A stretch of DNA of 64,000 nucleotides from Cryomorphaceae bacterium 1068 (GTDB lineage: Bacteria; Bacteroidota; Bacteroidia; Flavobacteriales_D; Cryomorphaceae): NCBI GenBank assembly GCA_027214385.1, contig JAPVXR010000005.1, positions 1-64,000 on the forward strand. Direction: 5' to 3'. The notes under the pieces were generated by a model. That model made no database searches, had not been told where the DNA came from, and was given only the letters and a program-made list of their open reading frames with translations. Below, one piece after another: positions 7,384 through 13,273 of the stretch. The translations under genes and the position numbers were made by a program. Numbering within the stretch: the stretch's first letter is position 1; each line of letters starts with the position of its first letter.

Positions 7384-7845
7384 ATGAAAACAAGACTTGT
7401 ATTATTTGCCTGCTGCTTCTTCCATTTCTCAGAAATTTACAGCCAAGATGTTGAATTCCGCAGCATTATTGAAACCTGCGCACAATCAATGAATGAATTT
7501 TGGGCTGATAATGATATTGATAGGCATATCACGTATAGCGACAGCTCGAGGATCATTGGCTTTGACGAAGGGTCTGAGAAGTATGTTTTACGCGATATTG
7601 ATCACGATGCCGTTTGGACTATTCAGTTTACCGAAGATTCGAGGGACTCGCTCTACTTAACCTTTGATAATGAAGGAACATGGCGGCACGTATTCCGACT
7701 TATCAATGAAGATGACAGTTGGACAGTAGTCGAACACCTGATGACTATTGCGAAAGATAAACCCGATTCAAGAGATGCTGAACGTTTCCAGGAGTTATTA
7801 GATTCTCATGAAAGCGAGAAGGCAAGAGGAAATAAGAAAAACTAA
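7384..7845 (+). CDS. Secreted protein of unknown function
   Basis: A 153-residue protein with an N-terminal signal peptide (MKTRLVLFACCFFHFSEIYSQ). The mature domain is acidic with alternating strands (HITYSDSSRIIGFDEGSEKYVLRDI..., LYLTFDNEGTW, DSWTVVEHLM) and a helical charged tail ending in KNKK-like basic residues. I do not recognise the family. Gaps on both sides carry the local hairpin family. Confidence 0.7.
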   Translation: MKTRLVLFACCFFHFSEIYSQDVEFRSIIETCAQSMNEFWADNDIDRHITYSDSSRIIGFDEGSEKYVLRDIDHDAVWTIQFTEDSRDSLYLTFDNEGTWRHVFRLINEDDSWTVVEHLMTIAKDKPDSRDAERFQELLDSHESEKARGNKKN

Positions 7846-7880
7846 GCCCCGCAACGAAGGGTGTGCCACCCAGCGGCACT
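7845..7880 (+). repeat. Intergenic hairpin element, copy G
   Basis: GGGT (7859-7862), loop GTGCC, ACCC (7868-7871), with CCCCGCAACGAA on the left and AGCGGCACTA on the right. It begins one base after the stop codon at 7843-7845. Confidence 0.7.
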
Positions 7881-7967
7881 ATACGCTCACTTCGGAGCCA
7901 GAAATTTAATTCGCCACCTCTGTCGTTAAATGTCAATTTATGTCGTCCTACGTATAAAAATACACCA

Positions 7968-8486
7968 ATGAAACGCCATATAGCATTCTTCATTTTCCTG
8001 TTTTCATATTCTATCGCTACCGCTCAAGAAGTAGATTTGACCGACGAGTTTCTCCAATTGGAGGAATACCTAACGGTTATGGACTCCTTAAACGAAAGCG
8101 TTTCACAAGCTCCGGTCAAATGGCATTTATTGCACTTGCTACAAGTCATCAATGGAACGATGGCTACAGCGACCCACTCAGATCCGGATGGGTTTGAGTC
8201 AAAATCGAGTTTCGAATGGTTTTATGTTTCGACAACCGGAAAAATTCCAAGAGGAGTAGGGAAAGCTCCCGATGCGGTAAACCCAAGTTTTGACATTAGC
8301 GAAGACGACATTAGAATCGAATTGGAAGCCGCTAAGCTGAGCTTGATGCAATGGAGTGATTTGGATGACGACAACTATTTTAGACATCCCGTATTTCTTG
8401 ACCTGAATAAACGTAAGCTAAAGAAGTTCCTCAAGATTCACACGCGCCATCACTTGCATATAGTGGAAGATATAGTCGAGCTTTAA
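7968..8486 (+). CDS. Exported DUF1569/DinB-like protein
   Basis: Starting at ATG 7968 gives 172 residues with a signal peptide (MKRHIAFFIFLFSYSIATAQ); the open frame extends 35 codons upstream but that part runs through the hairpin element. The mature part has the outline of a DUF1569/DinB four-helix bundle: W-H-L-L-H-L-L in an early helix, then the late HPVF turn followed by L-K-K-F-L-K-I-H-T-R-H-H-L-H-I-V. The histidines at the helix ends could bind a metal. DUF1569 proteins I know of are cytoplasmic, so export is unusual. The assignment rests on motif spacing only. Confidence 0.65.
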   Translation: MKRHIAFFIFLFSYSIATAQEVDLTDEFLQLEEYLTVMDSLNESVSQAPVKWHLLHLLQVINGTMATATHSDPDGFESKSSFEWFYVSTTGKIPRGVGKAPDAVNPSFDISEDDIRIELEAAKLSLMQWSDLDDDNYFRHPVFLDLNKRKLKKFLKIHTRHHLHIVEDIVEL

Positions 8487-8528
8487 AAGGAGATTGCGTT
8501 ATAGGAACATATTTCATTTAGATTATGT

Positions 8529-8565
8529 CACCGCTGCACAGGGTACGCCACCCTGTGCTAAGTTG
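8529..8565 (+). repeat. Intergenic hairpin element, copy H (perfect)
   Basis: GCACAGGGT (8536-8544), loop ACGCC, ACCCTGTGC (8550-8558): a perfect 9-bp stem with the family's five-base loop, preceded by ACCGCT and followed by TAAGTTGCAAC. Confidence 0.85.
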
Positions 8566-8631
8566 CAACTCATCCATGCTTCGGTTTTCACTACCGAATT
8601 TTATAGCCCTTGGCAGGTTTTGCTTACTTTT

Positions 8632-8651
8632 GGGATGCGAACGTAAAACCC
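8632..8651. repeat. Dispersed 20-bp word, copy 1
   Basis: GGGATGCGAACGT followed by AAAACCC. The same word with one substitution occurs at 10836-10855. Both copies are intergenic. Confidence 0.5.
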
Positions 8652-8749
8652 GTAGGGCAAAATAGGCAACGCTGCGGTGCAGAGGGACAAAAATTCGACC
8701 TGAACAATCCCAAAAATAAAGTAAGGCATTTGAGCAAATTAAATTTAGT

Positions 8750-9097
8750 ATGAAAAGAGTATTGAGACTGGCGGTCATTGTAATCGGACTTTCAACATTT
8801 TCTAGTTGTGCCATACACACCGGATATATGAACAACTCGGCATCATTGAGTCAGGCTAATTTTAGCTATACGCAAACAAGTATCTCCGGCACTGCATCTA
8901 CTTTAAAGGTTTTTGGATTTGGTGGGCTTGCAAAATCGGCACTTGTGGATGACGCGAAGAAAGATATGTTGGAAAACCATCCTCTTCAATCCAATCAAGC
9001 GCTTGCCAATATTACGGTAAATTGGAAAACGGGATTCTTTATTTTTGCACAGAATCATCAATGCACGATTACTGCTGATATTGTTGAATTCAACTAA
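8750..9097 (+). CDS. Small lipoprotein (DUF6567-like)
   Basis: A 115-residue protein with a lipobox (FSSC, Cys near residue 21). The mature part reads GYMNNSASLSQANFSYTQ, then G-T-A-S-x-L-K-V-F-G-F-G-G-L-A-K-x-A-L-V-D-x-A-K-K-D-M, then N-Q-A-L-A-N-I-T-V-N-W-K and ends TITADIVEF. This series of motifs matches a short Bacteroidota lipoprotein family that I recall as DUF6567; function unknown. The gene at 9108 follows after 10 bases, so they are probably co-transcribed. Confidence 0.8.
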   Translation: MKRVLRLAVIVIGLSTFSSCAIHTGYMNNSASLSQANFSYTQTSISGTASTLKVFGFGGLAKSALVDDAKKDMLENHPLQSNQALANITVNWKTGFFIFAQNHQCTITADIVEFN

Positions 9098-9107
9098 TGG
9101 GAGATTG

Positions 9108-9317
9108 ATGAAAAGAGCCGTTCTCATATTTTTGATTTTCGTTCCATTCGTGTCTTGAAAGAAGGACGACGGATGTGTGGATGAGCGTAAAAAGGGAGAT
9201 TACTATTGTTTGACCGTTTACGACCCCGTATGTGGCTGCGATGGCAAGACCTATGGAAACTCTTGCGAAGCCGAAAGAGAGGGTGTGACTTCTTGGACAG
9301 AAGGCACCTGTGATTAA
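9108..9317 (+). pseudogene. Kazal-type inhibitor lipoprotein with TGA at the lipobox cysteine
   Basis: The frame from ATG 9108 encodes a lipoprotein signal (MKRAVLIFLIFVPFVS), then TGA at 9156-9158, then KKDDGCVDERK and a compact Kazal domain (CLTVYDPVCGCDGKTYGNSC, ending TSWTEGTCD) to TAA at 9315-9317. The TGA falls exactly where the lipobox cysteine is expected, since VS-C-KKDD would be a normal export signal, and one base change from TGC or TGT explains it. The Kazal cysteines and the VCGCDGKTYGN signature are intact. The gene is therefore freshly broken or the base is a sequencing error. Without the signal the domain would not be exported. TGA is a normal stop elsewhere in the window (for example in def). 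Confidence 0.8.
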
Positions 9318-9367
9318 AGCCACACGATGCGAAGCGATTTACCGGTAGGCTAATCAATAAGGCCATG

Positions 9368-9404
9368 TCGGGAGCTATGCGCAAGTTCTCCGCTCCCGAG
9401 ATTT
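9368..9404. other. Hairpin downstream of the Kazal gene
   Basis: TCGGGAGC (9368-9375) pairs perfectly with GCTCCCGA (9392-9399) around a 16-nt loop, followed by GATTTTA. It could be a weak terminator for the 8750-9317 unit; the T-run is short. Confidence 0.35.
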
Positions 9405-9556
9405 TACCTTCGGTGTTATTGTTCGTTATTACTGCTTTTCAGACAGTTAGGATCTGCCTCGCCTTGGCAGCTTTTCCGAAGGGATAGGTTTAGAATTTAT
9501 GTAGAAGATTGCCATGCAAGAGGATTCTAGCGTCGTATAGCAGCACTTCACCACTC

Positions 9557-10342
9557 TCAATTCATCTCTTCCAGTAGTTTATTGATCAGGGTGTGCGTAT
9601 TCTCCAATTCCCAATCGTATTGATCGGTATCTTCTTCAATTGCCTTTTTGAATAGTTTGAAGGCTTTCAGTCTGAGTTTGGCATACTTGAGCAGAAGTGC
9701 GTTCTGTTGTATCAAATCATCAGGTAGGTCGGCCATCTCATTTGTCTTTTCTATGATTTGGATATTCTCTTCCCATTTGGGAATGATTTTTCTGTCCAGT
9801 TCGCGCAGCAGGGTATTGCTTTGTTTGGTGCCCAAATGCTCATAGAAAATCATTGTTTCCGTCTCGTTCTGAAAGAAGGTCTCCATCTCGGCATCGTATT
9901 GGTCGTAAGCTTCCGCCTCAGGCGATAAGAAGGCATAGCTCAAAAGGCCTATTGCCATTACTGCTAGCGAGATAAGTCCGATGCCTGCCGCTTTCCATGT
10001 CGAGTAGAATTGGTTTTCATGCTCCTTGTGCTGAGTCAATACCTTGCCCTGAATCTTCTCCACGATCAAATAGATAATGAGGGTGTAGACGGCAGGGATA
10101 ATTTGATTGGGCACCTTATCAATGATGGATTCGGGAAGCGAGAAAATGACAATGAAGATGACCGCCGTAGCAACGAATCCAAGAATGAATGCACTTCGGC
10201 CCTTATCCGGTTGGTCCAATGAGCGGTAATTCTCTCTGATCAGGTATCCCGATGCCATAGGCCCGCCGAGGAAAGTAGCGATTCCGATGGATTTTTGAGA
10301 ATAGAACTTAAGCTCCTTGGTGTCGTTTTCGTTTTCTGCCAT
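9557..10342 (-). CDS. Four-helix membrane protein with helical C-terminal domain
   Basis: A 261-residue protein. Hydrophobic segments at about 18-35 (SIGIATFLGGPMASGYLI), 50-68, 80-95 and 118-138 place the first half in the inner membrane. Residues ~145-261 are a charged, probably helical cytosolic or periplasmic domain (DRKIIPKWEENIQIIEKTNEM...). The KSIGIATFLGGPMASGYLIREN motif recurs in unnamed flavobacterial membrane proteins, as far as I recall. Function is unknown. It has a good upstream promoter at 10399-10428. Confidence 0.75.
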   Translation of the reverse strand: MAENENDTKELKFYSQKSIGIATFLGGPMASGYLIRENYRSLDQPDKGRSAFILGFVATAVIFIVIFSLPESIIDKVPNQIIPAVYTLIIYLIVEKIQGKVLTQHKEHENQFYSTWKAAGIGLISLAVMAIGLLSYAFLSPEAEAYDQYDAEMETFFQNETETMIFYEHLGTKQSNTLLRELDRKIIPKWEENIQIIEKTNEMADLPDDLIQQNALLLKYAKLRLKAFKLFKKAIEEDTDQYDWELENTHTLINKLLEEMN

Positions 10343-10398
10343 TTCTGCGTTTTTGATGTTGCTCAGGACGTCAATTCTCTGTTTGTCTCAATTCTTCC

Positions 10399-10428
10399 CA
10401 AAAATAGCCAACCTTCCGCTTTTTGCAA
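10399..10428 (-). promoter_or_regulatory. Bacteroidota-type promoter for the membrane protein gene
   Basis: Read on the minus strand: TTG (10428-10426), 19-bp spacer, TATTTTTG (10406-10399). This fits the TTG / 17-23 bp / TAnnTTTG consensus and lies about 57 bases before the start codon at 10342. Confidence 0.6.
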
Positions 10429-10549
10429 GAGTTCTTCCAAGATCTGGACATACACTACAGCCGATTTCCTTGCTTCGCTGCCTGAGACCTCTTAGCTTAG
10501 CAAGAGCTATTATAAAGTTTAAAACACACCTATCTCAACATTCGCTATC

Positions 10550-10735
10550 ATGGATAAACAAATAAAAAGAAAAGCACTCATCCTCTTGGCGATCGGCCTA
10601 TTGATCATCGCAGCTTCGCAAGTCGTATCTCATTACATCGTACTTCCCGATTTCGCCAATGGCGTCTTGATAGGAACGGGCGTTGGCTTGTTGCTGATCG
10701 CTTTGATCTTTGGAAGTTTCAGAATGGCGAAATAG
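10550..10735 (+). CDS. Small two-helix membrane protein
   Basis: A 61-residue protein: a basic start (MDKQIKRK), a hydrophobic helix (about 9-27), a short loop with HYIVLPDFANG, a second Gly-rich helix (38-55) and a basic end. No family recognised. The ~200-bp gap to the divergent gene holds that gene's promoter; none is evident for this one. Confidence 0.65.
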   Translation: MDKQIKRKALILLAIGLLIIAASQVVSHYIVLPDFANGVLIGTGVGLLLIALIFGSFRMAK

Positions 10736-10835
10736 TGAATCCGCTCCGTATAGAGGCAGGCGCATCGCACACATTGAGAGACACAGATCTTAGTGGCTCC
10801 GGATTCTTATAGAAGAATGTTCTTCAAGAGGATTC

Positions 10836-10855
10836 GGGATGCGAACGTCAAACCC
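10836..10855. repeat. Dispersed 20-bp word, copy 2
   Basis: GGGATGCGAACGT followed by CAAACCC, one substitution from the copy at 8632-8651. It lies between the convergent genes ending at 10735 and 10921. Confidence 0.5.
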
Positions 10856-10920
10856 TCCGAGCTCATATTTTTGATTTCGCCCGGCAGGCTATCCCTTCGT
10901 TGAAGCAGATGCCGCCGAGA

Positions 10921-11361
10921 TCAATCCAAGCTGGATTTGCTCAAAGAAATCTCCTGCGTATCGGGAGATTTTAGGTCTTGTTCAATATTGAAAGGGATAC
11001 CGAGTTTTTTGCTTGCCCAACCCTCGCTGGTGTACATCAAGAAAGTAGAATCATCAGTGCGAACGACATCAAGCAATTGTGCAAAAGCTGCCACTCTGGG
11101 CGAATCCATCAAAAGTGCTACACGGCCTGTAGTTGTCAGCTCCTTGTTATCGGCTAAAGCTTTAGCAATTTGCTTTGTTTCTTTTACTTCCATTAACAGG
11201 GTTACACCCCTCAGGTCAACCAAAATGTCTAGGGCAGGATGGTAATCAGGGTCTTGCCATATCTTCTCTGCCCCGTTCATCCACAATGAGAAGGTGAATT
11301 CTCCCGTAAATTGTTGAATCATGAGGTTTCTCTCCTTTATAATCACATACCGCATTTCCAT
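10921..11361 (-). CDS. SpoIIAA-like/STAS-related cytosolic protein
   Basis: A 146-residue soluble protein without signal. The pattern of alternating strand and amphipathic helix (MIQQFTGEFTF... ALDILVDLRGVTLLM... TKQIAKALADN... RVALLMDSPRVAAFAQLL... FLMYTSEGWASKKLGI) resembles SpoIIAA-like/STAS domains, which often carry a D-L-R turn after the second strand. The ending EGWASKKLGI is typical of this group. Role unknown; perhaps a response or stress protein. Start could be Met1 or Met3. Confidence 0.65.
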   Translation of the reverse strand: MEMRYVIIKERNLMIQQFTGEFTFSLWMNGAEKIWQDPDYHPALDILVDLRGVTLLMEVKETKQIAKALADNKELTTTGRVALLMDSPRVAAFAQLLDVVRTDDSTFLMYTSEGWASKKLGIPFNIEQDLKSPDTQEISLSKSSLD

Positions 11362-11381
11362 GGCTTGTTTTAAAACGGGCG

Positions 11382-11416
11382 CAAAGCTAATGGAATTTGG
11401 TAGGCGTGCATAACAA
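11382..11416 (-). promoter_or_regulatory. Likely promoter for the STAS-like gene
   Basis: Minus strand: TTG (11416-11414), 24-bp spacer, TAGCTTTG (11389-11382), 20 bases before the start codon. The -7 element is perfect; the spacer is slightly long. Confidence 0.5.
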
Positions 11417-11458
11417 CCCCGTGGCTTTTAACATAACTTGTTAATTTCCCTCTCTATG

Positions 11459-11475
11459 CCGGGTATGCCCCCTGT
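11459..11475 (+). repeat. Decayed hairpin element, outlying copy
   Basis: GGG-T-ATGCC-CCC at 11461-11472 keeps the five-base ATGCC loop seen in copies E and F1 but has lost the flanks. It is the only likely member found outside 3581-8565. Confidence 0.4.
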
Positions 11476-11747
11476 ACATGAGTCACATCATTGTTAGGAG
11501 GGTATAGTCTCAATATAGTTGAGAGATAATAAGGTCACCCGCTCTTATTTCAGATGGAAGATGGAGTGCCCTTCATCATGGCACGGCCTTCTGTTCCACC
11601 GCGTACGTTTTGCGCAAGCATACCTTCTTAAAGCAGCAGAATCCCTATTTTGTGGGGAGTATAAAAACTGATCAAAATAGATTTATGGCTAAGTATTGTC
11701 TGTGGTCATGTGCAGGTATGTACCTTTATTTGAAATAAGCATAGATT

Positions 11748-11930
11748 TTGAAATCAAAAAACAAAAAGTATTTGGGCTTGGCAATGGCACTTGGCGTGGC
11801 CATTGGTGGTATTGTTTCGTTTGTTACAGAAGGTGGTGCCTGGATTGCGATAGGCCTGGCATTGGGAGCAGTTATAGGTGCTCGGATGGATGCCCGTGAA
11901 CGAACCGGTGAGAACAACCCAAGCAATTGA
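11748..11930 (+). CDS. Small glycine-zipper membrane protein
   Basis: A 60-residue protein with a basic start (MKSKNKKY) and two Gly/Ala-rich hydrophobic stretches (LGLAMALGVAIGGIVSF and IAIGLALGAVIGARMDA). The G-x(3)-G spacing is that of glycine-zipper small membrane proteins. The C-terminus is polar. Function unknown. It is followed closely by the AHSA1-like gene and may share its transcript. Confidence 0.65.
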   Translation: MKSKNKKYLGLAMALGVAIGGIVSFVTEGGAWIAIGLALGAVIGARMDARERTGENNPSN

Positions 11931-11988
11931 AAACCCTCTCCGATAGGCTTTTCTCCGGAAAGAAGTCTCAACCAAAAAACCAAAATCC

Positions 11989-12429
11989 ATGAAGCTCAAA
12001 GCAAGTGCTTCCATTCAAATTCAAAAGCCCGTAGAAGAAGTCTACGAAGGGATCGTAAACCCCGACGCGATGACGAAGTATTTTATTTCGGAGAGCAACG
12101 GCCGACTTGACTCGGGAGAGGACTTGCTGTGGAAGTTTCCCGAATTTCCCGACAGGTATCCCATCACAAGTACCAAGGTTGAAGCCAATCGCACGGTCTC
12201 CTTCGTTTGGGACCCTGAAACCGTGGTCACCATTGCGCTGGAAGCTCTGCCCGGCAGGAGCACCGTGGTGCGCGTAAAGGAAAGCGGCAAGGAACTGAAT
12301 GAGGCAAACCTCAAGTGGGTGATTGAAAACTCGGGCGGATGGTCCAACTTTCTGGCCTGTCTGAAAGCCTATTTGGAGTATGGCATCCAATTGCGAAAAG
12401 GGGCGTATGATTTTATGTGCGTGAAATAA
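11989..12429 (+). CDS. SRPBCC / AHSA1-like protein
   Basis: A 146-residue cytosolic protein of the START/Bet v1-like superfamily, close to the AHSA1 (activator of Hsp90 ATPase homolog 1-like) group. Typical features are the opening I-Q-I-Q-K-P-V-E-E-V-Y-E-G-I-V-N-P, a middle WKFPEFPD region with R-T-V-S-F-V-W-D-P, and the C-terminal helix G-G-W-S-N-F-L-A-C-L-K-A-Y-L-E-Y-G. These proteins bind hydrophobic ligands; the ligand cannot be predicted. Start ATG 11989 gives normal family length. Confidence 0.85.
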   Translation: MKLKASASIQIQKPVEEVYEGIVNPDAMTKYFISESNGRLDSGEDLLWKFPEFPDRYPITSTKVEANRTVSFVWDPETVVTIALEALPGRSTVVRVKESGKELNEANLKWVIENSGGWSNFLACLKAYLEYGIQLRKGAYDFMCVK

Positions 12430-12532
12430 GTGAGCTCGCTTCCACTTTAACGTCGCCCGTATTCACTTATGCCAAATAAGTGTATATTGAAGGAGTATAA
12501 AGCACTAGATCTCACTCTCAAATATCTTCGCC

Positions 12533-12781
12533 ATGACGGAAACATTGGACAACAAAGAGCAGACGAACACGGCCCGAAGCAATCAATCGCTGGAGGTAAG
12601 GGATAAGCTATACTTCGGCATGGTTTGGTGGGGCGTGCAATCCTGGTCCCTTGTAAACGGCTTTAAAGCCGACGGCTTCAGTCGGAAATACAAAGAAGCA
12701 AGAAAAGCCATGCGTACGGGAATGACTATATACGCGATTGGTGCGGTGGTGTTTATTTTGGTGCTCCTGCAGCAGGGGTAG
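12533..12781 (+). CDS. Small protein with one C-terminal membrane helix
   Basis: An 82-residue protein. The first ~25 residues are polar; residues 28-60 read MVWWGVQSWSLVNGFKADGFSRKYKEARKAMRTG, an aromatic segment followed by a basic helix; residues ~63-80 are a transmembrane helix (MTIYAIGAVVFILVLLQQG). It may be tail-anchored. No family recognised. Confidence 0.55.
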   Translation: MTETLDNKEQTNTARSNQSLEVRDKLYFGMVWWGVQSWSLVNGFKADGFSRKYKEARKAMRTGMTIYAIGAVVFILVLLQQG

Positions 12782-12867
12782 GAGGTATCCCATTTGTGCA
12801 CTAAAGCTGCTCCTTAAGTTTTTTGAAAACCATTTTACCTATGTCGTTTGAGTAAATTCGAAAGAGG

Positions 12868-13179
12868 ATGAAAGTCTCGGATAAATCGGTGCGAGTTATA
12901 AATGTGGTATTAATCTTCTGCATTCTGTTTATAACGGCCGGGCGCATTTTGGAGGCAAAGGATATAAGCCTGTTGCTGTATCAGGTTTTTCATGAAATGC
13001 TGTACATTCCCATCGTCTTTATACTCCCTTTTTTCTGTTTACTCCTCTTTATAGCATTGCTCTTTAAGCGCCCAAAGTCGCGCCCTGTCTATCTCTGTTT
13101 GGTGCTGAGTTTTGCCATTTGTGCGCTGTTCGCCCTCAAATTGTATTACTTGGTTTACGAAGAGGCATTGCTCTTTTAG
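12868..13179 (+). CDS. Small three-helix membrane protein
   Basis: A 103-residue protein with three hydrophobic segments (about 9-24, 45-67 and 74-95) joined by short basic loops (KRPKSRP before the third). No conserved motif recognised. It ends 95 bases before the large BNR-repeat gene. Confidence 0.6.
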   Translation: MKVSDKSVRVINVVLIFCILFITAGRILEAKDISLLLYQVFHEMLYIPIVFILPFFCLLLFIALLFKRPKSRPVYLCLVLSFAICALFALKLYYLVYEEALLF

Positions 13180-13273
13180 TTAGGTGATAGAGTTGCCAAA
13201 GGATTGATCGCAGAGCTTTCTTTTATAATCCCAACCTTTATTACCTTGCGCATGCTCAAAAGCAATACATCTT

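Larger units (their letters stand above)
11362..11747. other. Intergenic region between divergent genes
   Basis: About 385 bases. The left end carries the minus-strand promoter. A degenerate member of the hairpin family lies at 11459-11475 (GGGT, loop ATGCC, CCCT). I see no gene in the rest; short open frames have no start context or recognisable product. Confidence 0.5.

Noticed and set aside
3581-8565. Integron attC sites
   Set aside because: The hairpins lack the GTTRRRY/RYYYAAC boxes with extrahelical bases, and no integron integrase is in the window. A cassette-like origin stays open only as an inference.
9108-9317. Reading TGA as cysteine or selenocysteine so the Kazal gene is intact
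   Set aside because: TGA serves as a normal stop in this window (for example def at 36807-36809). There is no sign of a recoding element after the codon, and a single-base loss is simpler.
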